DNA from: Actinopolymorpha rutila
GTDB lineage: Bacteria; Actinomycetota; Actinomycetes; Propionibacteriales; Actinopolymorphaceae
Direction of reading: 5' to 3'
Assembly: GCF_013407855.1 (NCBI RefSeq)
Contig: NZ_JACBZH010000001.1
Coordinates: forward strand, 5,828,001-5,892,000
Length of the DNA: 64,000 nt
Shown one piece after another: positions 6,993 through 14,843 of this stretch. Position 1 is the stretch's first letter. Every line of letters starts with the position of its first letter. Under the pieces are notes generated by a model. That model was not told the origin of the DNA. It did not search any database and worked only from the letters and a program-made list of their open reading frames with translations. Position numbers and translations under genes: made by a program.

Positions 6993-8335
6993 GGCGCACC
7001 TCCCGGCTCTCCGGGCTGCACCGAACGGTCCGGCTGGGCAGGCTCCACCGGCTCGACGCTGGTGAACGCCTCCAGTGCGCTGAGGTCGAGGGCGAACAGC
7101 TCCCGCAGCGCGTCGGTGTAGGAGGTCTCGACCGTCTGCTCGGCGAGTTCCTTCACCCGGATCGTCGGCGCGTGCAGCAGCTTGTCGACCACCCGGCGTA
7201 CGGTCTTGGCCACCTCCGCGTGGGAGTGGTCGTCCAGGTGCGGCACGCGTGCGGTCAGCCGGCGCAGCTCGGCGTCGACGACCTCGGCGGCCATGCTCCG
7301 CAACGCCACCACGGTGGGGGCGACGGTCGCGGCCCGCCGGGTGGCCACGAAGTCGGCGACCTCCTCGGCCACGATGGCACGTACGGCCTCCACGTCGGTG
7401 GCCACACCGTCGTCCACGGTCTCTGCCAGTCGGCCGAGGTCGATCAGGGTGACGCCCGCGACGTGCCCGCCCTCGATCTCGACGTCACGCGGCATCGCCA
7501 GGTCACAGACCACCAACGGCCGGTCGGGGCGCCGTCGCATCGCCGCGGCGAGGTCGACGGCGGAGATCACGGTGCCGACCGCGCCGGTGCACGAGACCAC
7601 CACGTCGGCGTCGGCCAGCGCGGTCCGCAGGTCCGCCAGCGGGACCGCGGTGCCCTCGACCTGCGCGGCGATCCGGCGGGCGCGCGACGGCGTGCGGTTG
7701 GTGACCACCACGCGGGCGTCGTGGTCGCGTCGAAGAGTGGTGGCGGCGAGCGCGGCCATCGAACCCGCGCCGACCACCAGTGCCGTACGTCCGGCCAGTT
7801 CGCCGTGGACGCCGACCGCCTGCGCCAGTGCCGCGCTGACCACGGAGCGGCCGGCGCGTCCGAGTTCGGTCTCGGTGTGCGCCCGCTTGCCGACCCGCAG
7901 CGCGCGCTGGAAGACGCCGTTCAGGACCGAGCCGATCGTCTCGGCGTCCTGGGCGTTGCGCAGCGCAGCCTTGGCCTGGCCGAGGATCTGGGTCTCGCCG
8001 ACGACCATCGAGTCCAGGCCGCACACCACCGAGAACAGATGGCTCACCGCGCCGTCCTCGTACCGCACGTAGAGGTGCGGGGTGAGCTCGGCGGCGGAGA
8101 CACCCGCGTGGCGGGCCAGAAGTTCGGCGAGTTCCTCGACACCGCCGTGGAACCGCTCCACCTCGGCGTAGATCTCCACCCGGTTGCACGTGGACAACAC
8201 CACGGCCGCGGCGACGTGCGGACACGCCACCGCGTCGAGGAGGACCTTGTCCAGCGTCTCCGGTGCGGGCACCACGCGCTCGAGCAGATGGACGGGGGTA
8301 CCGCGGTGGGACAGGCCGACGACCAGAATGCTCAT
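6989..8335 (-). CDS. hemA: glutamyl-tRNA reductase
   Basis: Reduces glutamyl-tRNA to glutamate-1-semialdehyde with NADPH, the committed step of C5 tetrapyrrole synthesis. The 448-residue protein has the catalytic Cys50 in VVLSTCNRVEIY, the GLDSMVVGETQILGQAK segment, a Rossmann motif LVVGAGSMAALAA and the C-terminal dimerisation domain. The tail is Pro/Glu/Gln-rich and probably disordered. It overlaps the rex stop and the hemC start by 4 nt each. Control by Rex through the operator at 9170-9187 would link haem supply to the NADH/NAD+ ratio. Confidence 0.97.
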   Translation of the reverse strand: MSILVVGLSHRGTPVHLLERVVPAPETLDKVLLDAVACPHVAAAVVLSTCNRVEIYAEVERFHGGVEELAELLARHAGVSAAELTPHLYVRYEDGAVSHLFSVVCGLDSMVVGETQILGQAKAALRNAQDAETIGSVLNGVFQRALRVGKRAHTETELGRAGRSVVSAALAQAVGVHGELAGRTALVVGAGSMAALAATTLRRDHDARVVVTNRTPSRARRIAAQVEGTAVPLADLRTALADADVVVSCTGAVGTVISAVDLAAAMRRRPDRPLVVCDLAMPRDVEIEGGHVAGVTLIDLGRLAETVDDGVATDVEAVRAIVAEEVADFVATRRAATVAPTVVALRSMAAEVVDAELRRLTARVPHLDDHSHAEVAKTVRRVVDKLLHAPTIRVKELAEQTVETSYTDALRELFALDLSALEAFTSVEPVEPAQPDRSVQPGEPGGAP

Positions 8336-9075
8336 GGGACGAGGGGACTCCTCTCGACTGGGATGCCGTCGACCTGGCTCAGCGAACCCGTGCCCGGGCC
8401 CGCGAGCGCCTTGCGTTGTTCGTGGTAGGCGAGGATCTGCAGCTCGGTGGACAGGTCGACCTTGCGGACGTCCACACCGGGCGGAACGCTCAGCACCACG
8501 GGAGCGAAGTTGAGCACGCTGGTGATGCCCGCCGCAACCATGCGGTCGCAGACCTCCTGCGCGGCGGTCGCCGGCGTCGAGATGACGCCGATGGCCACGC
8601 CGTACTCTGACACGACGCGTTCGAGTTCGCTGTACGCCTGGATCACGTGGTCCCCGACCTGCTCACCGACCCGCGCCGGGTCGGCGTCGAGAAGTCCGAC
8701 GATGCCGAACCCACGGGACACGAACCCGGAGTAGTTGGCGAGCGCGTGGCCGAGATTTCCGATCCCGACGATCACCACGGGCCAGTCCTGGGTGAGGCCG
8801 ATCTCCCGCGCGATCTGGTAGCGGAGGTACTCCACGTCGTACCCCACCCCGCGGGTGCCGTAGGACCCGAGGTAGGACAGGTCCTTGCGCAGCTTCGCGG
8901 AGTTGACGCCGGCCGCCCGGGCGAGTTCCTCACTGGAAGCGGTCGCGATCCCCCGGTCCGCGAGCGCGGTCAGCGCCCGGAGGTAGACCGGCAGTCGCGC
9001 CACGGTCGCCTCGGGGATGCCGCGGCTCGGGCGCGCTTCCTGCTCGTTCGTACGGCGGGGGTTCGGCGGACTCAC
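8332..9075 (-). CDS. rex: redox-sensing transcriptional repressor Rex
   Basis: A DNA-binding repressor that senses NADH/NAD+. The protein has an N-terminal winged helix (EATVARLPVYLRALTAL, NSAKLRKDLSYLG) and a Rossmann domain with VVIVGIGNLGHALANY. The start is set at the GTG at 9075 because GGGAGAG lies just upstream; this gives 247 residues, near the usual family length, and drops an unconserved extension present if the frame is followed back to 9225. It heads the rex-hemA-hemC-hemD operon, the arrangement known in Streptomyces coelicolor, where Rex represses its own operon. Confidence 0.96.
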   Translation of the reverse strand: MSPPNPRRTNEQEARPSRGIPEATVARLPVYLRALTALADRGIATASSEELARAAGVNSAKLRKDLSYLGSYGTRGVGYDVEYLRYQIAREIGLTQDWPVVIVGIGNLGHALANYSGFVSRGFGIVGLLDADPARVGEQVGDHVIQAYSELERVVSEYGVAIGVISTPATAAQEVCDRMVAAGITSVLNFAPVVLSVPPGVDVRKVDLSTELQILAYHEQRKALAGPGTGSLSQVDGIPVERSPLVP

Positions 9076-9169
9076 ATCTCTCCCGTAGTGGCACGTGACG
9101 TCTCGAAGGGTCGACGACGCCTCTGCTCGATCGGAGCCGTCCCGACCGGCGATCTCCAAGCCTAGGACT

Positions 9170-9187
9170 TTGTGAACGTGCGAACAA
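9170..9187. promoter_or_regulatory. candidate Rex operator
   Basis: TTGTGAA-CGTG-CGAACAA lies about 95 bp upstream of the rex GTG. The left half is identical to the known ROP half-site (TTGTGAA-N4-TTCACAA), the 4-bp spacer is right and the right half keeps the distal ACAA. Autoregulation of rex-hemACD is established in Streptomyces. Confidence 0.65.
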
Positions 9188-9345
9188 AATCGAGCGTAGC
9201 GCTGGGTGGACGTGCCGGTCGTCACATCCGGCGCGCTCGGAGCGGATCTGCCCCGATTTGCTCCCGTATACGGGCGTTCGGCATGATCGCCGGAACGCCG
9301 AAACGCGGACCCGTCGACGGAACTCGGCGGGCGCCTCTTCGGCGG

Positions 9346-9603
9346 TCAGCCGACGGCGAGCGCGGCGCGCAGCCGGTCGGCGTCGACCCGCCAGAAGTCG
9401 TGCTGGCGGCCGTCCACGAACGTGACCGGGATCTGCTCCCAGAACCTGCGGTACAACGAGTCGTCGCTCTCGATGTCGATCTCGCTCCAGCCGACGTCCA
9501 GGTCGGCGCACACGGACGCGACCACTGCCCGGGCGTCGTCGCACAGGTGGCAGCCGGGCTTGCTGTAGAGGGTCACGCGTTCCGGCTGGGTCGGCTGAGC
9601 CAT
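9346..9603 (-). CDS. glutaredoxin-family protein
   Basis: An 85-residue thioredoxin-fold protein with a dithiol CxxC motif, GCHLC (C18-C21), after a first beta strand VTLYSKPG, and the cis-Pro loop in QIPVTFVDG near residue 58. Such short glutaredoxin-like proteins (glutaredoxin 2/DUF836 type) catalyse thiol-disulfide exchange; the partner is unknown. It begins 2 nt after the stop of the AMP-ligase gene and lies upstream of rex, an arrangement seen widely in actinobacteria, which suggests a redox theme. A gap of about 270 bp to rex holds the Rex operator. Confidence 0.88.
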   Translation of the reverse strand: MAQPTQPERVTLYSKPGCHLCDDARAVVASVCADLDVGWSEIDIESDDSLYRRFWEQIPVTFVDGRQHDFWRVDADRLRAALAVG

Positions 9604-9605
9604 GG

Positions 9606-11300
9606 TCAGAAGCCGATCGCCGACTCGCGGGCGGCCCGCCGCAGACTGGACTTGGCGACCTTGCCGGTCACCGAGCGCGGCAGCTCGGGAACGATCTCCA
9701 CCACGCTGGGCCGCTTGAACCTCGCCAGCCGGACCTCGCAGTGCCGGCGTACCTCTTCCGCACTCACCTGCGCACCGGCGGCGGGAACGACGTACGCCCG
9801 AACCGCCTCACCGGTCTGCGGGTCGGGCATCCCGACCACCGCGACCTCGGCCACGCCGTCGACCTCGGCGATCGCCTCCTCGACCTCGCGCGGGTAGACG
9901 TTGAAGCCGGAGACGATCACGAGCTCCTTGATCCGGTCGACCAGCACCAGGTCGCCGTCCTCGTCGAGGTAGCCGATGTCGCCGGTGGCCAGCCAGCCCT
10001 TCTCACCCGGCGCGTCGGAGCCGTCCGGCCAGTAGCCGGAGAACAGGTTCGGTCCGCGGACGAGCACCTGGCCGGGCTCGCCCACCTCGACCTCGGCGCC
10101 GGTCTCGTCGACGATCCGCAGCTCCACCCCCGGCAGGGGCGCGCCCACCGTCTGCTTCGCCCGTCCGGTGGGGTGAGCCTGGGCAGTGGGCTGGGCCTGG
10201 GCAGTCGCCTCGTCCGACTCGACCGCCTCGTCAGCCGTCTCCGCCGTCGCGCCGGCCGAGCACAGGGTGCTGGTCACCACCGGGCCGGCCTCGGTCAGGC
10301 CATACCCCTCCTGGACGACCAGGCCGGTGGCCGACCGCACCGCGCTTCGCAGCGACGGCGACAGCGGCGCCGCACCGGACACCAGCAGCCGGACGCTCGC
10401 GAGCCGGCGCGCGAGCTCGGCGTCCCCGCCGGCGGCCCGCAGCCAGCTCGCGAACACCGTGGGAACCGCCGGGACGTTCGTCACCTGCTCGGCCGCCACC
10501 AGGTCGAGGCTGCCCTCCGGGGCGAACCGGCGGACCAGGACCAGCGTCCCGGCCACCCGGGCGACCATGCCCAGCACGGCATTCAGGCCGTACACATGAC
10601 ACATCGGGAGCACACCGAGCACCACGTCGGCGGGCGTCATCACCGGCGGCTCGATCGCGGCCAACTGGTCGAGGTTGGCCAGCAGCGCACGGTGCGTGAG
10701 CATCACCGGAGGGCTCGCCACGCCGGAGGTGAACAGCAGCACGGCGAGGGTCTCGGGGTCCGCGGGCGGAACGGCGGGCGCGCTGGACGCGGCGGCCAGC
10801 AACTCGTCGTAGCTGCGTTCGCCGGGCCGGGAGGCGATCCCGACCGGGACCACCACCGGCACGGCATCCGCGTCGAGGGCGGGTCCGCCACCACCGACGA
10901 GCTCGTCCACCGCGGCCCGGACGGCGGCCACGCTCGTGTCGTCGGCGAGAACCACCCGCGCGTTCACCGCGCCCAGCATCGAACCGATCTCCTGGGCCGT
11001 GCTGGCGGGATTGAGGGGTACGGCGACCAGGCCCGCGCGAAGCGCGCCGAAGTAGGCGGTGACGAACTCCAGGGAGTTGGACATGGCCAGCGCGACCCGG
11101 AACCCGGTCACCAGCCCGGCACCGGACCAGGCGGCGGCCACGGCGTCGACCGCGCGGTCGAGCTCGGCCCAGGTCAGCCGGTCGTCGCCGGCCACCACCG
11201 CGAGATGGTCGGGGGCATCCTGGGCTGCCCGTCGCACCAGGTCGGCGACGTTGATCGCCGTGTCCACCCGGACCGGCTGCAGCTGCGTACGAGGCGCCAT
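9606..11300 (-). CDS. AMP-dependent synthetase/ligase-like protein (acyl-CoA ligase family)
   Basis: A 564-residue adenylate-forming enzyme homologue. Recognisable core motifs are VQEGYGLTEAGPVV (A5), WLATGDIGYLDEDGDLVLVDR (A7-A8) with FNVYPREVEEAI, and the C-terminal catalytic lysine in RSVTGKVAKSSLRR. The P-loop, normally TSGTTGxPKG, is altered to TSGVASPPVML, losing the glycine and lysine, so activity may be changed. A 25-residue Ala/Gln/Glu insertion (near residues 380-405) is unusual. Start at ATG 11300 is tentative; GTG codons just upstream are possible. It is 2 nt upstream of the glutaredoxin gene and divergent from the HAD hydrolase gene. Confidence 0.85.
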   Translation of the reverse strand: MAPRTQLQPVRVDTAINVADLVRRAAQDAPDHLAVVAGDDRLTWAELDRAVDAVAAAWSGAGLVTGFRVALAMSNSLEFVTAYFGALRAGLVAVPLNPASTAQEIGSMLGAVNARVVLADDTSVAAVRAAVDELVGGGGPALDADAVPVVVPVGIASRPGERSYDELLAAASSAPAVPPADPETLAVLLFTSGVASPPVMLTHRALLANLDQLAAIEPPVMTPADVVLGVLPMCHVYGLNAVLGMVARVAGTLVLVRRFAPEGSLDLVAAEQVTNVPAVPTVFASWLRAAGGDAELARRLASVRLLVSGAAPLSPSLRSAVRSATGLVVQEGYGLTEAGPVVTSTLCSAGATAETADEAVESDEATAQAQPTAQAHPTGRAKQTVGAPLPGVELRIVDETGAEVEVGEPGQVLVRGPNLFSGYWPDGSDAPGEKGWLATGDIGYLDEDGDLVLVDRIKELVIVSGFNVYPREVEEAIAEVDGVAEVAVVGMPDPQTGEAVRAYVVPAAGAQVSAEEVRRHCEVRLARFKRPSVVEIVPELPRSVTGKVAKSSLRRAARESAIGF

Positions 11301-11421
11301 CACCACGTCGGCGAGTCTGGCACACATCGAGTCGGCGCGGCTTCGGGTGTCCACTGCCAGGGCCGCTCCCGAAGCCGGAGGATTCCCACATCCTGACCGC
11401 CGCGATGTCGGTCCCACGGCC

Positions 11422-11427
11422 TAAGCT
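11422..11427 (+). promoter_or_regulatory. -10 element of a leaderless promoter (HAD gene)
   Basis: TAAGCT lies 8 nt before the ATG at 11436. This spacing places the transcript start at or beside the start codon, as in leaderless actinobacterial mRNAs. No ribosome-binding site is present between them. Confidence 0.5.
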
Positions 11428-11435
11428 CGGTGGGC

Positions 11436-12338
11436 ATGACGCCCGCGGAGGAATCGAAGCCGGCTCCGTCCCCGATCCACGCCCCCGACCGACCACCTGC
11501 CGACCTGGCCGCGGCGGCGTTCTTCGACGTGGACAACACGCTGATGCGCGGCGCCTCGCTGTTCTACCTCGCCCGTGGCCTGCACTCGCGCGACTACTAC
11601 CCGACCCGGGAGTTCCTCAGCGCGGGCTGGCAGCAGCTGAAGTTCCGGATCAGCGGCGCGGAGGACGCCGACGGGATCAGCCAGATCCGCGAGCTCGGGC
11701 TGGCGTTCATCGCCGGCTGGGAGGTCGAAGACCTGGCCGAACTCGCCTCGGAGATCTTCGACGAGGCGCTGGCCACCAAGATCTGGCCCGGAACGGCCGC
11801 GCTCGCGCAGCGGCACCTCGACCAGGGCCAGCGGGTGTGGCTGGTCACCGCGGCACCCGTGGAGATCGCCCGGCTGATCGCCGAGCGGCTGAACCTCACC
11901 GGCGCGCTCGGCACCGTCGCGGAGACGCAGGACGGCCGCTACACCGGCCGGCTGGTGGGCGACCTCATGCACGGCCAGGCCAAGGCCGAGGCGGTCCGCG
12001 TGCTGGCCGCGCAGGAAGACCTCGACCTGTCCCGCTGCGCGGCCTACTCCGACTCCGCCAACGACGTCCCGATGCTGTCGCTGGTCGGCCTGCCGTACGC
12101 CATCAACCCCGACCGCAAGCTGCGCAGGTACGCCCGCAAGCACGGGTGGCGCATCCGGGACTTCCGCCGGGCGCGCAGAGCGGCCCGGGCAGGGCTCGCG
12201 GCAGCGGCCATGGCCGGCGCCGTCGGCGGCGCGGCTGCGGCTGCCGCGGCCCTGCGCCGTACGTCCCTCGGCCGGCACCAGTCTCCGCTCGCAATGCCAC
12301 TTCGGCGGCGCCACTCTCCGTGGTGGAAGCTGCGCTGA
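11436..12338 (+). CDS. HAD-superfamily hydrolase, subfamily IB
   Basis: A 300-residue phosphatase-like protein of the HAD-IB group (related to SerB). Motif I is FFDVDNTLMRGAS (nucleophile Asp in DxDNT), motif II the Thr of LVTAAP, and motif III/IV SDSANDVPML. The family includes phosphoserine phosphatases and acyl-glycerol phosphatase-like proteins; substrate is unclear. The C-terminal ~75 residues form an Arg/Ala-rich segment with a possible membrane helix (RAARAGLAAAAMAGAVGGAAAA). The start ATG is preceded by TAAGCT at leaderless spacing. In Streptomyces a similar gene lies beside bldN, so the order glutaredoxin-HAD-sigma is conserved. Confidence 0.88.
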   Translation: MTPAEESKPAPSPIHAPDRPPADLAAAAFFDVDNTLMRGASLFYLARGLHSRDYYPTREFLSAGWQQLKFRISGAEDADGISQIRELGLAFIAGWEVEDLAELASEIFDEALATKIWPGTAALAQRHLDQGQRVWLVTAAPVEIARLIAERLNLTGALGTVAETQDGRYTGRLVGDLMHGQAKAEAVRVLAAQEDLDLSRCAAYSDSANDVPMLSLVGLPYAINPDRKLRRYARKHGWRIRDFRRARRAARAGLAAAAMAGAVGGAAAAAAALRRTSLGRHQSPLAMPLRRRHSPWWKLR

Positions 12339-12423
12339 ACGCACCGAGTTTCCCGTTTGCCGGGATCTTCCCTACGATGCCGCAAATGGGGCCGTACCCA
12401 TCCCTGCTGGGGGGCAGGTAGCG

Positions 12424-13299
12424 ATGTCGGATGACCGCCGGACCACGCTCGCGGACCGCGCGGGCGTGCAGGAGCTCGTCGCGCTGCTGCGCGCCGTGCT
12501 GCGTACCAGCGACGTCTGGGGTCCGGCCGGCGGGCACGTCCTCGTCCCGATCTCCGCCACTTCCACTCTCGCCTCCGTCCCCTCCGACGGCTCCTCCGCC
12601 GGCCCTTCTGCTGGCCCCTCGGTCGGGCGTTCCCGTGTGCCCGACGACGGCCGCCTGTGCCAGGCCTCGCACCAGGAGACCGCCTCGACCCGGACCCGTG
12701 CGGGTGCCCGGGCCGCCGACGGTCTCGGCGGCAACGCGCCCGCCGACGCCACCAGATCCCGGATCGTCGCACTGGTCGAGCTCGCCCAGAACGGCGACGC
12801 CGAGGCGTTCGGCCAGCTGTACGACCACTACGTCCCGAGCGTCTACCGGTACGTCTACTACCGGGTCGGTACGCACGCCCTCGCCGAGGACCTCACCAGC
12901 GAGACGTTCCTGCGCGCCCTGCGGTCGCTGGGGTCGTTCCGCTGGCAGGGACGCGACTTCGGTGCCTGGCTGGTGACGATCGCCCGCAACCTCGTCACCG
13001 ACCACTTCAAGTCGGGCCGGTTCCGGCTGGAGGTCGCGACCGGGGAGATCCTCGACTCCGACTCGGTCACCGCCGGCCCCGAGGACGACGTCCTCACCCG
13101 GTTGACCAACGAGGCGCTGGTGGAGGCGCTCCGGCAGCTCGGCCAGGACCAGCAGGAGTGCCTGGTGATGCGCTTCCTCAACGGCATGTCGGTGGCCGAG
13201 ACCGCCCAGTCGCTGGGCAAGAGCGAGGGCGCGGTCAAACAACTCCAGTTGCGAGCGGTCCGCAACCTCGCCAAGCTGCTCCCCGACGGACTGCGGTGA
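12424..13299 (+). CDS. bldN: BldN-type ECF RNA polymerase sigma factor
   Basis: A 291-residue ECF sigma factor. Region 2 spans about residues 115-190 (AFGQLYDHYVPSVYRYVYYRV, EDLTSETFLRAL, AWLVTIARNLVTDHFKS) and region 4 about 225-288 (LGQDQQECLVMRFLNGMSVAETA, KSEGAVKQLQLRAVRNLAK). Unlike ordinary ECF factors it has a ~110-residue N-terminal extension, matching Streptomyces BldN, which is made with a pro-sequence of about 86 residues that is removed. It precedes a membrane protein with RsbN-like layout and a promoter of sigma-BldN type. In Streptomyces BldN controls aerial development genes such as chaplins and rodlins; its role here is inferred. Confidence 0.88.
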   Translation: MSDDRRTTLADRAGVQELVALLRAVLRTSDVWGPAGGHVLVPISATSTLASVPSDGSSAGPSAGPSVGRSRVPDDGRLCQASHQETASTRTRAGARAADGLGGNAPADATRSRIVALVELAQNGDAEAFGQLYDHYVPSVYRYVYYRVGTHALAEDLTSETFLRALRSLGSFRWQGRDFGAWLVTIARNLVTDHFKSGRFRLEVATGEILDSDSVTAGPEDDVLTRLTNEALVEALRQLGQDQQECLVMRFLNGMSVAETAQSLGKSEGAVKQLQLRAVRNLAKLLPDGLR

Positions 13300-13398
13300 C
13301 CTCGCCGAGGCGGTGCCCGGACACCGGCCGCTCCGGGCCGGCGGACCGCGCGGGGCCGCTGTGAACCGGCGGATTGTCGATCATGGACGGCCGCGGGC

Positions 13399-13426
13399 CG
13401 TAACCACGGGGGCGACTGCTCGTTTT
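13399..13426 (+). promoter_or_regulatory. sigma-BldN-type promoter upstream of the rsbN-like gene
   Basis: CGTAAC at 13399-13404, exactly 16 nt, then CGTTTT at 13421-13426. The -35 is a perfect match and the -10 keeps CGTT of the reported CGTAAC-N16-CGTTGA consensus. It lies about 105 bp upstream of the anti-sigma-like start, suggesting feedback by the sigma factor on its own regulator, as reported for Streptomyces. Confidence 0.6.
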
Positions 13427-13533
13427 CGCAGGTATCCCTCGGGACCCGGGACACCGCCGTCCCACCGAACAACCACCGGATGTGCACGGAGGATCCGGCC
13501 ACCCCGGTCGACTGGTCGAAGGAGTACACGTCG

Positions 13534-14715
13534 ATGACCTCCCTCCTGGCGTCGCGCCGGCGGGCCGAGGTATTCGCCCGGCTGGTGGATGGCACCGGCC
13601 GCTCCACCGACCCCACGCTCCGCGACCTGCACTCCGTCACCATCCGGCTGCGGCCCTCCGCGATCGAGCCGTCGGAGGAGTTCCGCACGGCCCTCCGGGA
13701 ACGCCTGGTGGTGGCCGCGGCTGCTCGGGCTTCCGCCGAGGGAGGCGCCGGCGACGGCCGGACGGGCGGAGCCGGGTCGCGTGCGCACCGTTCGGACCGG
13801 CCCGGGGCCGCGACTCCGCGGCGTTCGCGAATCCTCGCCGTCGCCGCCGCGGTGGTGCTGGCCGGCGGGGTGGCCGGAACAGCCGCCGCGGCCCGCGACG
13901 CCCAGCCCGGCGGAATGTTCTACCCCATCAAGATCGGCCTGGAGCGCACCCAGGTGGCAGTGGCCTCCGGCCAGGAGTCACGCGGCCGGGAGTACCTCAC
14001 CCAGGCCTCGACCCGGCTGGCCGAGGTGGGCCGGATGGCCGGCGGCGCGCCCCTCCGCGACACCGACACCGAACGCGCCGACCTGGCGCGGGCCACCCTG
14101 GACCAGATGAGCGCCGACACCCGCCGGGGCGCCGACCTGCTCCTGCGGGCACACCAGACCGACGGAAGCACCGCGCCGGTGGTCGCGATCCGGGAGTTCG
14201 CCGCCGACGCCCGGCCACACCTCCGGGAGCTGCGGCCGCTGCTGCCGCAGGGGCTGTCCGGGTCGTACGCCCGCGCGGCTGCCGCGGTCGCCGACGCCGA
14301 TCGCCGGGCCCGTGCCGCCTGCCCCACCTGCGGGACCACGACCACCGACCCGGACGCCCCCGCCCGGCCCGCGTCCCCGCGCCCCACTCCGACCTCCGGA
14401 CCAACGGACAGGCCCAACTCCGGACCGGTTCCGCCCACGCCGGGGCCGGCGCGCCCGACCAGTGGACCCGGTCCGGTGCCGACCAACCCCGGCCCGGGCG
14501 GTCCGCAGCCGACCCGCACCGCCGATCCGCTACCCCTGCCGCTGCCGACGCTCACCCTGCCGCGGCCCGGGCCGCACGGACCGGGCACGCCGGACCCGAA
14601 ACCGACCACCCCAGGCCCGACGGGGACACCCAAGTCGCCGCCGCCGCCCGAGTTGCCGTTGCCGCTTCCCCTACCGACCCTGCCGCTGCCGTTGCCCCTC
14701 CCACTGCCCCACTAG
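13534..14715 (+). CDS. rsbN: RsbN-like membrane-anchored anti-sigma candidate with DUF5667 domain
   Basis: A 393-residue single-pass membrane protein. Residues 1-97 are cytoplasmic and would hold the sigma-binding segment; the transmembrane helix spans about 100-120; residues ~125-270 resemble DUF5667 (GGMFYPIKIGLERTQVAVASG). The last ~110 residues are Pro/Thr-rich, ending in PLPLPLP repeats, and may reach into the cell wall. Start chosen at ATG 13534 because GAAGGAG lies 9 nt upstream. It follows the BldN-like gene by 234 bp, and Streptomyces rsbN lies at the same place and encodes the BldN anti-sigma factor. No recognisable zinc HxxxCxxC motif is seen. Function is inferred from layout and context. 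Confidence 0.75.
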   Translation: MTSLLASRRRAEVFARLVDGTGRSTDPTLRDLHSVTIRLRPSAIEPSEEFRTALRERLVVAAAARASAEGGAGDGRTGGAGSRAHRSDRPGAATPRRSRILAVAAAVVLAGGVAGTAAAARDAQPGGMFYPIKIGLERTQVAVASGQESRGREYLTQASTRLAEVGRMAGGAPLRDTDTERADLARATLDQMSADTRRGADLLLRAHQTDGSTAPVVAIREFAADARPHLRELRPLLPQGLSGSYARAAAAVADADRRARAACPTCGTTTTDPDAPARPASPRPTPTSGPTDRPNSGPVPPTPGPARPTSGPGPVPTNPGPGGPQPTRTADPLPLPLPTLTLPRPGPHGPGTPDPKPTTPGPTGTPKSPPPPELPLPLPLPTLPLPLPLPLPH

Positions 14716-14759
14716 CGCCGGTAGTCGACGGGGAGTCGGCGTGCCACGGCGGCCGAGCG

Positions 14760-14787
14760 GCGCGGTTCTTCCCGCGGAAGAATGCGC
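14760..14787. terminator. bidirectional hairpin between convergent genes
   Basis: Arms 14760-14772 and 14776-14787 pair over about 12 bp with one bulge around a CGC loop. It lies between the stops of the rsbN-like gene (plus) and the plsC-like gene (minus), so it may serve both. Confidence 0.5.
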
Positions 14788-14843
14788 GCCCACAAGCTCC
14801 CCGTGGCACAAGGGCAGCCAGGCGGGATGCGGGGGCCGCGGCC

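Noticed and set aside
9076..9225. Upstream extension of Rex to an ATG at 9225.
   Set aside because: It would include the Rex operator region and adds unconserved sequence; the GTG at 9075 has a clear ribosome-binding site.
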